Positions 9,359 through 17,907 of a DNA stretch of 64,000 nucleotides are shown piece after piece (positions within the stretch are counted from its first letter, which is position 1; the number at the start of each line of letters is the position of its first letter). This DNA comes from Gardnerella vaginalis (lineage in GTDB: Bacteria; Actinomycetota; Actinomycetes; Actinomycetales; Bifidobacteriaceae). Under the pieces are notes generated by a model. The model saw nothing but the letters and a program-made list of their open reading frames with translations, did not search any database and was not told where the DNA came from. The position numbers were made by a program, and so were the translations under genes. The stretch lies in contig NZ_JBETXJ010000002.1 of the NCBI RefSeq assembly GCF_040427915.1, positions 930,001 through 994,000 on the forward strand. The letters are read 5' to 3'.

Positions 9359-10495
9359 ATGAAGCTAGCCGATATTAGCAATTGGTGCCACTCGTTAAGC
9401 GAGCGAGCTGTTGCTAAATTGTTCAAGAATAAGGCGAAGCGTACCTCCAGTGTTGCTGGCACGAGCAATGTGGCTGGTGCGAGTGATTTGCTAGAGGATA
9501 AGTCGCCAGCAACCGAAGAGCAAACTCCGAGATCCAACTCAAGCAAAAATATAAACCAAAATACACTTAAAACTAAAAAAATAACTAAAAAGAAAAGCGC
9601 GCTGATGCGCATTCTAGAGCCGATTGCGCTGGTTCTTGCAGGCATTCTGTGCTTTAGCTACCCTGTGTGCTCAACGCTGTGGAACAATCACGTTTCCAAG
9701 GAGATTTCCACTGCGTACGATAAATATAATCACGACCAGGCTGGCGACGTGCGGCGCGCGCACATTCGCGACGCAAAGCGCTACAACGCAACGCGCAAAG
9801 ATATGCTCACGCGAGACCCGTACGGCGGCGACGGTCAGGAAGACATAACTAACACGCCTGGATACAAGCGTTATCTTAAAACGCTTGAGGAGCCGATGGG
9901 TATTATCGGCATTGTAAAAATCCCGAAGATTGGCGTAAAGCTGCCGATTTACCACGGTACAAAGGAAGACACGTTGGCGCGAGGCGCGGGGCACTTGTAC
10001 GGCACGGATTTGCCAGTGGGCGGCAAAAACAGGCATACTGTGATTACGGCGCATACTGGTTTGGCGAATGCAACCATGTTCGACTCGCTAACCGACCTTA
10101 AAAAGGGTGACTACTTTTATCTTGACGTGCAAGGTGAGACATTGCGATACAAGGTGTTTCGCATAAATGTGGTGGATCCGCATGATATAAGTTTGCTTCA
10201 GCGCGAGAAGGGGCGCGATTTAGCGACTTTGCTTACGTGTACGCCGTATGGTGTGAACTCGCATAGGCTTTTGGTAACTGGGTATCGTGTGCTGCCTGAC
10301 CCGGTTGCGGCGCCAGAGGACCATGTGCAGTGGCCGCTCTGGATGACGCTGTTTGTTATAGCGATGATATTCTCGGCGGCGATTCTTGCCATGATGATCG
10401 CTGTGGTTGCTGGTAAGAAGCGGCGCAAGTGGGATATTCGCGGCAAACACATACTGTGGGTTGGACGCGGCGAGATTAAGTTACGCGCAAAGTGA
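9359..10495 (+). CDS. Class C sortase (pilus polymerase)
   Basis: 378 residues with a strong ribosome binding site (GGAGGAG). After a long, charged, Ser/Asn-rich cytoplasmic head (residues 1-82) come a membrane segment (about 85-105), the catalytic sortase domain with His at about 232 (TAHTGLANA), Cys at about 294 (LLTCTPYG) and Arg at about 303 (SHRLLVTGYR), and a second membrane segment near 327-350. Two membrane anchors and the LTCTPYG signature are typical of class C sortases, which join pilin subunits through LPXTG and pilin-motif Lys. The head contains DKSPATEE at 47-54, one of the dispersed elements, in a region not needed for catalysis. Confidence 0.92.
   Translation: MKLADISNWCHSLSERAVAKLFKNKAKRTSSVAGTSNVAGASDLLEDKSPATEEQTPRSNSSKNINQNTLKTKKITKKKSALMRILEPIALVLAGILCFSYPVCSTLWNNHVSKEISTAYDKYNHDQAGDVRRAHIRDAKRYNATRKDMLTRDPYGGDGQEDITNTPGYKRYLKTLEEPMGIIGIVKIPKIGVKLPIYHGTKEDTLARGAGHLYGTDLPVGGKNRHTVITAHTGLANATMFDSLTDLKKGDYFYLDVQGETLRYKVFRINVVDPHDISLLQREKGRDLATLLTCTPYGVNSHRLLVTGYRVLPDPVAAPEDHVQWPLWMTLFVIAMIFSAAILAMMIAVVAGKKRRKWDIRGKHILWVGRGEIKLRAK
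9497..9516 (+). repeat. Dispersed SPAT element, copy 1 (inside sortase gene)
   Basis: GATAAGTCGCCAGCAACCGA encodes DKSPATE in the sortase head. It is one of six near-identical copies in the window. Confidence 0.7.
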
Positions 10496-10673
10496 CGAGC
10501 GGCGACATGTCTTCGCGCGTCACGCTTTGAGTGTTCAGTCAGGTCGTCGCGCTCGTGTTTGTTTATCATTTGAGCAAATATGACAACAAACTCGGGCAGA
10601 AATAAACAAACTCGGGAGTTTGATCTAATCTCGAAATCGTCGATTCGCGCCTCAGAATGTGAATAAAAACAAC

Positions 10674-10704
10674 TGAGCTCTTGTCCTAAATGAACAAGAG
10701 CTCA
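10674..10704 (+). terminator. Hairpin after the sortase gene
   Basis: TGAGCTCTTGT pairs perfectly with ACAAGAGCTCA around a 9-base loop. There is no U-run; a candidate end of the pilus operon transcript. Confidence 0.5.
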
Positions 10705-10768
10705 ATGAAATCACGTGTAGGAGCAACCCACACAGGTGAAATAATTCTATCACACTCCATAACGATTT

Positions 10769-10906
10769 GTTATATTTGTCTCACTCATGATGCATTTGTA
10801 ACGTTTTTTGGTCAAAAAGTGTTACAAATGTCTCGCGGATGATGCAAATCTAACGGTTTTTGCCCTAGATTCGTTACATTTGTCTCATCAATGATGCAAA
10901 TCTAAC
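10769..10906. repeat. Three 34-base palindromic repeats at exact 52-base spacing
   Basis: Units at 10769-10802, 10821-10854 and 10873-10906, each of the form GTTAyAwwTGTCTC-n6-GATGCAwwTsTAAC, where the two arms are inverted copies. Start-to-start distance is 52 both times, with unlike 18-base spacers. Spacers are too short and copies too few for a CRISPR array. Confidence 0.8.
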
Positions 10907-10922
10907 AAAAATCACTAATAGC

Positions 10923-10952
10923 CGCGGCGAGATTGAGTTACGCAAGAAGTAA
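10923..10952 (+). pseudogene. 3' end remnant of a second sortase gene
   Basis: CGCGGCGAGATTGAGTTACG and following bases encode RGEIELRKK-stop, nearly the same as the last ten codons (with stop) of the intact sortase (RGEIKLRAK-stop, 10466-10495). No sortase coding sequence precedes it. It is followed by the same kind of downstream element, so it looks like the tail of a lost sortase allele. Confidence 0.65.
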
Positions 10953-11059
10953 GAGGCATAGGTATTCCCGCATTTGTTCCCTTTTTGAGCAAATACGTAA
11001 ACAAACGCGGGAAAAAATAAACAAACACGCGAGAGATACGCTAATCAAGAAAAGCGGAA

Positions 11060-11135
<76 letters not shown>

Positions 11136-11283
11136 GCTTGAAACAAGATACAGTATGGTATGTACTAGATGCGTGATTCGCGATTTGCGTGTGTCTTTCG
11201 GCGCTTGCGTTTTGCGTTTTGAAGCGTCTTAACAATCGCGTAGAGTATATTCAATAATGATATGTTCAGGAGGTCTATTGTTT

Positions 11284-12828
11284 ATGGCAAGTAAACCCGA
11301 TACTGCGCGTAATTCTTCTGGTATTGAGCGCGTAGGTAAGCGCAAGAAGGGTTACAGCGTAGAGCAAGTTAATGATTTTCTTGAGCGTGCCCATTCTTTG
11401 TACGAGTCCGACGACATTCGTCTTACACAAAAAGATATTCAAGACGTGTCCTTCGATTTAGAAGATGAAGGATACGCTATACCTCAAGTTGATGCGGCTC
11501 TTTCTAGGTTGGAACGTGCTGTTGTAGATAAAACAACTGAATACGAAATTTCTCATCGCGGTAGAATCGTTTGGAAAGCACAAGCCGATAGTGAATACCG
11601 TGTTTTGCTTAATCATTCTCAGCGTGATTACAAGATGCGTTTTGATTCTGGTCAATCACGCAAGCCTTCGTATGATAAAAAACAGGTCGATAATGTTGTT
11701 AATAAGACCTTAGATAAGATTTCTATTCTTCTTGGATATAAACCAACGTGGGGTAATACTTCAAGCGATCTTGATGGCATTGACGCAATGTTTGTTTCCA
11801 ACGTGTTGTTTACACAGCGTTCTGGTAAACATGGATACGATGAGCGTCAAGTGGATTATTATTTGAACGCTTGCATACGATTGCTTAGTAGGCTTGAATC
11901 TTACGATCGTGTTTCTAAGTACCTAGATTTTGATTCTAATGGTGCTGCCGCATCTTCTGTTAACGCAGCATATAGTCAGCCGACGCCACAGCCTGTGCAA
12001 TCTGCAAATCCTATGCCTCCATCTATTCCTGTTGAGCATAATGCGGATTCTTCTGTAGTAAATCCTGTTCAAAATATTGTTGAAGCAGATAGTGCAGATA
12101 ATCCTGTTGCAAATGATATTTTTTCTAAAACTACAGTTGATGAAGTAGATTCGCATCATATTAGTGCGGATAGTGTGCCAGTCGTTGAGCATGTGGCAGG
12201 TAGTGATAATAGTTCTGCACAGCATGTTGAAGATATGACTCAAGATAGGCAAAGCATTTTCGCACCTGTAGACAACAGTGTTGATAACAATAGTGGTGCT
12301 TCTCTTAACGATTTGCACCATGGGGATAGGGCTATTTTTACGCCTCATTCTGCTAATGTAGAGCCTAATGATGATACTGATGACGAAATGTCTCAGGCTT
12401 CTACTGTTATGCCTCCTACGTTCCCACCATCGTATGCTCCGAAAGATTCCTATTCGCAGACTTATACAAGAGACAGTGCTATTCCAGCTGCACCTAGCCA
12501 AGATTCTTATAGTCAGAATCATGTTAATGCTGCTAATGCTGTTAATGATAATGCTGTTAATGCTAAAGATGATGATAAGAATGATTCAAAGAATAGTGCT
12601 TCAAACCCTGTTGGTGATTTGAATTTGTCTCTTCTTGCATCTCCTAAATTTGAGCCGTCGCAAAGTCTCAATTTAGATATTCCAGATCTTTCATTCCCAG
12701 TTATGAATCATTTTAATTCTTCTTCTGAAGATTTTAATGCTAACAATGCTGGCAATAATGATTCAGATGATTTGGATGATACTGGCGAATCTAATTTCGG
12801 TGGTTTTGTGAATCCAAGTCACAACTAA
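11284..12828 (+). CDS. DivIVA-domain-like protein with a long disordered tail
   Basis: 514 residues from the ATG at 11284, preceded by AGGAGG; the in-frame ATG at 11257 would overlap that site. The first 220 residues contain repeated motifs of the form KKGYS.EQVNDFLERA, EGYAIPQVDAAL and HGYDERQVDYYLNACIRLL, which resemble short DivIVA-type segments (GY...VD.FL). The rest is low-complexity and rich in Asn, Asp, Ser and Pro, ending in acidic residues, with no membrane segment. A cytoplasmic role at the division or growth site is plausible but unproven. It differs from the Wag31-type DivIVA at 23801. It directly precedes recO, and I infer co-transcription from the 46-base gap. Confidence 0.65.
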   Translation: MASKPDTARNSSGIERVGKRKKGYSVEQVNDFLERAHSLYESDDIRLTQKDIQDVSFDLEDEGYAIPQVDAALSRLERAVVDKTTEYEISHRGRIVWKAQADSEYRVLLNHSQRDYKMRFDSGQSRKPSYDKKQVDNVVNKTLDKISILLGYKPTWGNTSSDLDGIDAMFVSNVLFTQRSGKHGYDERQVDYYLNACIRLLSRLESYDRVSKYLDFDSNGAAASSVNAAYSQPTPQPVQSANPMPPSIPVEHNADSSVVNPVQNIVEADSADNPVANDIFSKTTVDEVDSHHISADSVPVVEHVAGSDNSSAQHVEDMTQDRQSIFAPVDNSVDNNSGASLNDLHHGDRAIFTPHSANVEPNDDTDDEMSQASTVMPPTFPPSYAPKDSYSQTYTRDSAIPAAPSQDSYSQNHVNAANAVNDNAVNAKDDDKNDSKNSASNPVGDLNLSLLASPKFEPSQSLNLDIPDLSFPVMNHFNSSSEDFNANNAGNNDSDDLDDTGESNFGGFVNPSHN

Positions 12829-12874
12829 TCTATAAAAATACTTTGGATTAGCAGATTAAGAGTTTTTGATTTTC

Positions 12875-13609
12875 ATGCCGTTGTATAACGATGAGGCTGT
12901 AGTTCTTAAGACTTTTCCTTTAGGAGAAGCGGATAGAATTGTAGTTATGCTTACTAAAAAGCATGGTAAGATTCGTGCTGTTGCAAAAGGTGTTAGGAAA
13001 ATAAAATCTCGTTTTGGGGCGCGTTTAGAACCTTTTATGCGTGTGAATACACTTTTTGCTACTGGAAGAACTTTTGATGTTGTTTCTCAAGCAGTTTTAG
13101 TTTCTGCTTATGCTGAGAGCATTTGTGCTGATTATGATTTGTATAGTCGCGCTAGCATGATTGCGGAAATCGCAGATGATTTGGTTTCGTCTTCTGCACA
13201 GTATCAGGATTCTTGTATGCAATACAATCTGCTTGTTGCAGCCTTATCTGCTCTTTCTAGGGGATTGCATAGTGCTGATTCAATTGGATTCTCATATGTT
13301 TTAAGAGCATTAAAACTAGCCGGCTGGTCTCCTATGCTTAATGAATGCGTAGTTTGTGCAACTAAAAATGATTTATCATATTTTTCCTCTTGTTCTGGAG
13401 GAGTTATGTGTTCTAAAGATCATGATTTGCAGTCAATTAAGTGCAATGATTTAGCACGTTTTCAAATGATTTCTTTGATTAATGGCGATTGGAAGAATAT
13501 AGACGGAACAGATATTGATTATTTAACGTATAGATGCGTTGAGCAGTGGTGTGAATATTATCTTGAGCGTCCAATTAAATCAATGCATTTATTAGAAAAT
13601 AATATGTGA
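12875..13609 (+). CDS. recO: DNA repair protein RecO
   Basis: 244 residues. The N-terminal OB fold is recognisable (YNDEAVVLKTFPLGEADRIV, KHGKIRAVAKGVRK, RFGARLEPF), and a C-terminal four-Cys zinc site is present (CVVC ... CSGGVMC). RecO loads RecA onto SSB-coated single-stranded DNA in the RecFOR pathway. The ATG at 12875 gives the usual N-terminus MPLYNDEAVVL; the TTG nine bases upstream is less likely. In related genomes recO often lies just before uppS; here a thiamine operon lies between them. Confidence 0.92.
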   Translation: MPLYNDEAVVLKTFPLGEADRIVVMLTKKHGKIRAVAKGVRKIKSRFGARLEPFMRVNTLFATGRTFDVVSQAVLVSAYAESICADYDLYSRASMIAEIADDLVSSSAQYQDSCMQYNLLVAALSALSRGLHSADSIGFSYVLRALKLAGWSPMLNECVVCATKNDLSYFSSCSGGVMCSKDHDLQSIKCNDLARFQMISLINGDWKNIDGTDIDYLTYRCVEQWCEYYLERPIKSMHLLENNM

Positions 13610-13724
13610 TTTAATATAGCTTTTTTAGCGTCTTGCTTTAGCGTTTTAGTGAGCGTTTTTGTTAATTTTTTGTTTGAATTTTATAATAATTGTCCTCGCT
13701 GTCTGATGCAATAATGATTGATAT

Positions 13725-13816
13725 CAGACACGGGTGCTCTTTCAAAGAGCTGAGAAGATTACTGTCTAACCGTTTAACGTGATTCGGTTAATGCCGACGT
13801 ACGGAGTTTTCTGCAG
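13725..13816 (+). promoter_or_regulatory. TPP (THI-box) riboswitch
   Basis: Conserved parts appear in order: CGGGTGCT, GAGCTGAGA, an ACCG-type segment, GTGATTCGGTTAATGCCGAC and GTACGGAG. The second half matches the consensus CTGATCTGGATAATGCCAGCG.AGGGA closely. It ends about 40 bases before ykoE, so it likely reports thiamine pyrophosphate to control the three genes that follow. Confidence 0.9.
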
Positions 13817-13857
13817 GGTCGCCTTTGTTTGATAACTGATAATGAAAGGAGACCCTA

Positions 13858-14478
13858 ATGGGTACATCTGATGAGAAAGAAATCGTTCGCCCATCTTTGC
13901 GATGGAATGTAGCTGACGTTACACTAACGGTTGTTGTTGCTGTAGTTTCTGGTATTATTTTCTGGGGCGTTGCATTAGCTGACGGTCCTATTTCTGCCAC
14001 TCTTAAGCTTATTCCAGTTCCAGGCGTCAGCGCATTGTCTTACGGTTTGTATTACTTTGCTGGTCCTTTAGCTGCTATTTTGGTACGCAAGCCAGGTGCA
14101 GCATTATTCAGTGAGCTTATTGCTGCAATGGTTGAGTTGACTATTGGCAGCCAATGGGGTGGCATTGGTACCATTCTTCCTGGATTGGTTCAGGGCTTGT
14201 TTGCTGAATTTGCATTCTTGTTCTTCATGTATCGCAAGTGGAATGTTGGCTTAAGCGCACTTTCTGGCGCATTAGCTGGTTTGGGTGGAATCATAATAAG
14301 CTACCCATTCTACTATGCAGGTGTTCCAATCTTTGGTGAATACATGATGATTCACACTATTTGCAGCATGATTTCTGGTGCTGTAATTGCTGGTGTTTTG
14401 ATGTGGTACTTGTACAAGGGTATTGCTGCCACTGGCGCATTGAGCCGCTTTGCTTCTGGCAAAGAAGTGCGCGCCTGA
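13858..14478 (+). CDS. ykoE: YkoE-family ECF transporter S component (thiamine or HMP uptake)
   Basis: 206 residues, start after AGGAGACC. About five to six membrane segments can be read (VADVTLTVVVAVVSGIIFWG, YGLYYFAGPLAAILV, GTILPGLVQGLFAEFAFLFFMY, ALSGALAGLGGIIISYPF, MIHTICSMISGAVIAGVLMWYLY). The first half has the YkoE hallmark WNVADVTLTVVVAVV and the conserved PGVSALSYGLYYF region. YkoE is the substrate-binding membrane subunit of an energy-coupling-factor importer for thiamine or its pyrimidine precursor, normally paired with YkoD (ATPase) and YkoC (T component). Neither lies nearby, so it may use ECF modules encoded elsewhere. The TPP riboswitch upstream supports the thiamine assignment. 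Confidence 0.88.
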   Translation: MGTSDEKEIVRPSLRWNVADVTLTVVVAVVSGIIFWGVALADGPISATLKLIPVPGVSALSYGLYYFAGPLAAILVRKPGAALFSELIAAMVELTIGSQWGGIGTILPGLVQGLFAEFAFLFFMYRKWNVGLSALSGALAGLGGIIISYPFYYAGVPIFGEYMMIHTICSMISGAVIAGVLMWYLYKGIAATGALSRFASGKEVRA

Positions 14479-14526
14479 TTTTACGGGTAAGATTACAAGT
14501 AAAATCAACTTATAAATTTGATTTGT

Positions 14527-14556
14527 GGGCGGGGATTAATTACCTCGCCCATTTTT
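14527..14556 (+). terminator. Hairpin with T-run after ykoE
   Basis: GGGCGGGG pairs with CCTCGCCC (one mismatch) around ATTAATTA, followed by ATTTTT. It could partly separate ykoE from the next two genes. Confidence 0.7.
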
Positions 14557-14558
14557 GT

Positions 14559-14606
14559 AAAGTCGCAAGTAAAGTCGCAAGTTAAGTCGCAAGTTAAGTC
14601 GCAAAT
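14559..14606 (+). repeat. Four 12-bp tandem repeats
   Basis: The unit (A/T)AAGTCGCAAGT occurs four times in a row between ykoE and the THI5-like gene. No coding role is seen. Length variation would alter the leader of the next gene. Confidence 0.75.
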
Positions 14607-14668
14607 AAAAGTCAAAATAAAATCACAAATAGTAAAATCACAAATCACTATAAAACAAAGGAGTTAAT

Positions 14669-15592
14669 ATGCTAAGAGTACGTCTTGAATATGTGCATCC
14701 ATGGACGAATCACGCAGGTATGTATCTTGCAAGAAAGCGCGGATTGTATGCGCAATACGGATTAGATGTAGAGTTTACAAGCACAGATACAGAGCGCGGC
14801 GATGTTCCAGCATGCTTGGAGCGTGGAGAAGTAGATATAGCTCTTGTTCGTTTAAATCAGCTTTTGGCTCATCAAAATGGTGCAAATAAGCTGACGTCGT
14901 TTGCTGTAATGAATCAATCTCAAATTGGCGGAATCATAACAAATAAAAACACGGGCATTACTCGATTTAAAGATCTAGAAGGAAAGCGCGTAGTAATCCC
15001 TATGGGCGTTAAGCGCTTGTATACGGAGCTTCAGCAGGCTGTTGCTGCCGACGGCGGCGATTTTAGCAAGCTGATTACAATTGACCCAGGCCCATGGGAG
15101 CCAGACATTCGAGCCGTAGAACGCGGAATGTGTGATGCGTTTATTAACGTAGCTTGGTGGGAGCCATATCAGGGTTCGCTTCCGTTTGATCAAGTTGTTG
15201 TTCTTCCATTCGATTCTATTGGCGTGGCGCCGCATCATTCTTACTATGTTTGCGCTCGCCAAGAGATGATTGAGCGAAATCCGCAATTAATACGCAACTT
15301 TGCAAGCGCAACAGTTAAGGGCTATGAGATGGCAGGAAAAGACCCTCAGGCTGGCGTTGATGCTTTGCAGAATGCGCTTTGCCATATTAGCCCAGAGGCT
15401 TTGCGTGCCTCGCTAGACGAAGTGATTCCGTCTTGGTACGACAAGAATGGTCGTTGGGGTACGGCAGACATGGCTTTGGTGGAAAACTACACTCGTTGGA
15501 TGAGTGAAAATGGCCACTTAAGCGTGCCTCTTGATTGCGCGCTAAAAAGCTTAGAAAACGGGTGCGTAACAAACGAGTATTTGCCAGAATAA
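14669..15592 (+). CDS. NMT1/THI5-like substrate-binding protein without a signal peptide
   Basis: 307 residues, start after AAAGGAG. The fold reads as the NMT1/THI5 periplasmic-binding type: WTNHAGMYLARKRGLYAQYGLDVEF near the start, then ERGEVDIALVRLNQLLAHQ, FKDLEGKRVVIPMG and a closing VENYTRWM. Relatives bind thiamine precursors for ABC transporters (ThiY) or make the pyrimidine moiety (yeast THI5). There is no hydrophobic N-terminus or lipobox, so it should be cytoplasmic, and I do not see the CCCFC iron motif of THI5. With ykoE and a kinase behind a TPP riboswitch it belongs to thiamine salvage, but its exact job is open. Confidence 0.75.
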   Translation: MLRVRLEYVHPWTNHAGMYLARKRGLYAQYGLDVEFTSTDTERGDVPACLERGEVDIALVRLNQLLAHQNGANKLTSFAVMNQSQIGGIITNKNTGITRFKDLEGKRVVIPMGVKRLYTELQQAVAADGGDFSKLITIDPGPWEPDIRAVERGMCDAFINVAWWEPYQGSLPFDQVVVLPFDSIGVAPHHSYYVCARQEMIERNPQLIRNFASATVKGYEMAGKDPQAGVDALQNALCHISPEALRASLDEVIPSWYDKNGRWGTADMALVENYTRWMSENGHLSVPLDCALKSLENGCVTNEYLPE

Positions 15593-15640
15593 TCGTTAGT
15601 TTTGCAATCGTTAATTTTGCAATAGTTAGTTTTGCGAGAG

Positions 15641-15657
15641 AAAAGTCGCCAGCAGCC
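15641..15657 (+). repeat. Dispersed SPAT element, copy 2 (intergenic)
   Basis: AAAAGTCGCCAGCAGCCG lies between the THI5-like gene and the kinase. It matches the core with one change in the second half. Confidence 0.55.
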
Positions 15658-15751
15658 GCGCATGAGCTAGTTGGCGTCAAATAATTCTGCAAAAAAATGC
15701 GTGAAAAACAATGAACCTGTAGTTAAATATTTGTGTAAATATGGAGCGAAT

Positions 15752-16981
15752 ATGGAAAACGAAAGCAACGACCCTCAACTAGATATTGTTGCTCAAAGAT
15801 GGGCAAATGTTGATTTAGATGAGGCAAATACTGTGTGCTCACTTTTAGAGGAGCCGCTAGAAGCAGATTGCGTTTTAAGCCATAGTTTGCGCCCAATGGC
15901 TGCAGGTTCATTGGTTCATGCGCATTACAAAGATGATTCGTCAAAGCAATCTAAAAGTTTGGACGTTTATATTAAAAGATGCAACACAAAAGTGAGACAA
16001 GCAAGCACAATTAGACCGTATCATCGTTTTGCTGAGCATCTTTTAAAAAACAAAATAAGCACACCAAAGTACTTGTATTTTAATAAAAATAGCGAGTCTT
16101 TAGGTTTAGAAAAGAATATTTGTGGCGATACTTGTGGCGACATTTACGTAGACGGCACTCTTCTTGTAGTAGGCGATTGTGCTTACGAAGTGACTTTAAA
16201 AGCTAGTGGAGAAGACCGATACAAAGACGCGTACACTTGGGATCCGCCTAAAACGTGTGAAGGAGCCAAAAATCTTGGAGCAATGATGGCAAAAATCGCC
16301 TTAGCTTCACAAAGTTTTGACGAGCCAAATCCTAAGGAAATCAACGCTTTTCAATCAAGATTTAGTCTTTGTGCAAGCGAAGACGTGCAAAGTGATGCCG
16401 AAGTTTGGTTAAAAAATAGACCCGATTTAGCGAAATTCTTAAAAGAACAGAATCGTGATTTTGTAAAAGATTTAAGCGAATTTGCTCCAACATGCAAAAA
16501 AATTTACGATTTGGGGTACGCGAATCTAAAAACGCAGTGGACTCATGGAGATCCGCATATATCTAATTTTATGTGGGAAGGTAGTGCTCCAAGCTCAGTA
16601 TTTGACTTTGGGATGGCGTATAGAAACACAGCAATCTACGATTTAGCAATGACTTTAGAACGCAACACAATTCAGTGGGTAGATATTGCGAATGGCAAAA
16701 AAGATTCATTTAGAACGGATTTAGTTAAGTCAATTTTGCAAGGATATGCTAGCGTTCGGCCATTAACAGATGTTGAAAAAGAGTTGCTTCCGCTTGTTTT
16801 ATCTGTAAGTCAAATTGAGCAATGCGTAGAATTTGTAGACTATTATTTAAAGTCAAATGGATCTTACGACTTTAAGATTTGGGGATACGATACTGGATTC
16901 TTAGAGCATGCTAGATGGTACAAATCTAGTTACGGAGAGCAATATTTAAACGCTTTAATAGAGATTTTGCGAGAAATATAA
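15752..16981 (+). CDS. APH-family small-molecule kinase (thiamine-linked candidate)
   Basis: 409 residues from the ATG at 15752, with GGAG just upstream; earlier in-frame starts (15671, 15741) are possible. The C-terminal half has the phosphotransferase signature: THGDPHISNFMW with catalytic Asp at about 267 and the metal-binding VFDFGMA with Asp at about 285, then the helix ATIYDLAMTL-like segment (NTAIYDLAMTLERN). The ATP-binding lobe is harder to see. Families with this fold phosphorylate choline, homoserine, aminoglycosides or thiamine (YcfN/ThiK). Its place in a TPP-riboswitch operon makes thiamine or hydroxymethylpyrimidine a reasonable substrate, which is inference. Confidence 0.7.
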   Translation: MENESNDPQLDIVAQRWANVDLDEANTVCSLLEEPLEADCVLSHSLRPMAAGSLVHAHYKDDSSKQSKSLDVYIKRCNTKVRQASTIRPYHRFAEHLLKNKISTPKYLYFNKNSESLGLEKNICGDTCGDIYVDGTLLVVGDCAYEVTLKASGEDRYKDAYTWDPPKTCEGAKNLGAMMAKIALASQSFDEPNPKEINAFQSRFSLCASEDVQSDAEVWLKNRPDLAKFLKEQNRDFVKDLSEFAPTCKKIYDLGYANLKTQWTHGDPHISNFMWEGSAPSSVFDFGMAYRNTAIYDLAMTLERNTIQWVDIANGKKDSFRTDLVKSILQGYASVRPLTDVEKELLPLVLSVSQIEQCVEFVDYYLKSNGSYDFKIWGYDTGFLEHARWYKSSYGEQYLNALIEILREI

Positions 16982-17085
16982 ATATAGAGGATTTTGGCGG
17001 ATTTTTTATCTGATTTAGCTGGCTTTTATTAAGCTTTGCAAAACGGGTTTAAGTATTCGTTCAATGGGGTTGTTAGATTTTAACT

Positions 17086-17880
17086 ATGAGTTTTGAAAAC
17101 GTTGACTACACTTCGTTAAATATTCCAGCAGCTCCATTTAGTGATCCTAGCCGCGTGCCAGATTTTCCTAAAGGTAAAGTTCCTCGCCATGTAGGCGTGA
17201 TTATGGACGGCAATGGCAGATGGGCTAAAGAGCGCGGAATGATTCGCACCGAAGGGCATAAAGCGGCGGAGCCAGTGGTTTTCGACACTATTGCAGGAGC
17301 CATAGAAGCAGGTGTTCGCTACTTGAGTTTGTACACGTTTTCTACAGAAAATTGGAAGAGATCTCCTCAAGAAGTGCATTTTTTGATGGGATTTTCTAGA
17401 GATATTATTCACCGCAGGGTTGCGCAAATGAACGAGTGGGGAGTGCGTGTGCGCTGGGCCGGAAGACGTCCGAAATTGTGGAAGTCTGTTATTGACGAGT
17501 TGGAAAAAGCTCAAGAAATAACGAAAAATAACACTACGATTGACGTTGTTTTTTGCTTAAACTATGGTGGTCGCGCGGAAATCGCAGACGCTTGCGCAGC
17601 AATTGCTAGGGAAGTTAAAAGCGGCAAAATTAAGGGCGATCGTATTAGTGAGAAGATGATTGCTGAACACTTGTATAACCCAGATATTCCAGATTGCGAT
17701 CTTGTGATTCGCACTTCGGGAGAGCAGCGCACTAGCAACTTTTTGCCTTGGCAAGCGTCTTATGCTGAGCTTGATTTTGTGCCAGAACTTTTCCCAGATT
17801 ATGGTCGCGAAGCGCTGTGGAGGTCAATTGACCGTTATGCGCATCGCGACCGCAGGTTTGGTGGCGTAAAAAACGCTTAA
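17086..17880 (+). CDS. uppS: Isoprenyl transferase (undecaprenyl diphosphate synthase)
   Basis: 264 residues. The cis-prenyltransferase motifs are complete: HVGVIMDGNGRWA with catalytic Asp at about 41, LSLYTFSTENWKR, and the C-terminal LVIRTSGEQRTSNFLPWQ and ELDFVPELFPD. It condenses isopentenyl units into the lipid carrier used for peptidoglycan and other wall polymers, at the cytoplasmic membrane face. The sequence TAGATT lies 6 bases before the ATG, which suggests a leaderless or nearly leaderless message. It faces the convergent thiamine-binding gene with only 27 bases between. Confidence 0.95.
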   Translation: MSFENVDYTSLNIPAAPFSDPSRVPDFPKGKVPRHVGVIMDGNGRWAKERGMIRTEGHKAAEPVVFDTIAGAIEAGVRYLSLYTFSTENWKRSPQEVHFLMGFSRDIIHRRVAQMNEWGVRVRWAGRRPKLWKSVIDELEKAQEITKNNTTIDVVFCLNYGGRAEIADACAAIAREVKSGKIKGDRISEKMIAEHLYNPDIPDCDLVIRTSGEQRTSNFLPWQASYAELDFVPELFPDYGREALWRSIDRYAHRDRRFGGVKNA

Positions 17881-17907
17881 ACTGCTTAAACGCTTAAATA
17901 CTTAAGC

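Larger units (their letters stand above)
10558..11046 (+). repeat. Duplicated downstream element flanking the palindrome array
   Basis: 10558-10630 and 10971-11046 share TTTGAGCAAATA, AACAAAC.CGGG, AAATAAACAAAC and CTAATC in the same order. Each copy contains an inverted repeat of the type CCCG...TTTGTT / AACAAAC.CGGG. Each follows a sortase C-terminal coding end, which indicates a duplicated or recombined segment. Confidence 0.65.

Noticed and set aside
10769..10906. CRISPR-like array of three regularly spaced repeats
   Set aside because: Only three units, 18-base spacers, variable repeat arms and no cas genes; palindromic binding sites fit better.
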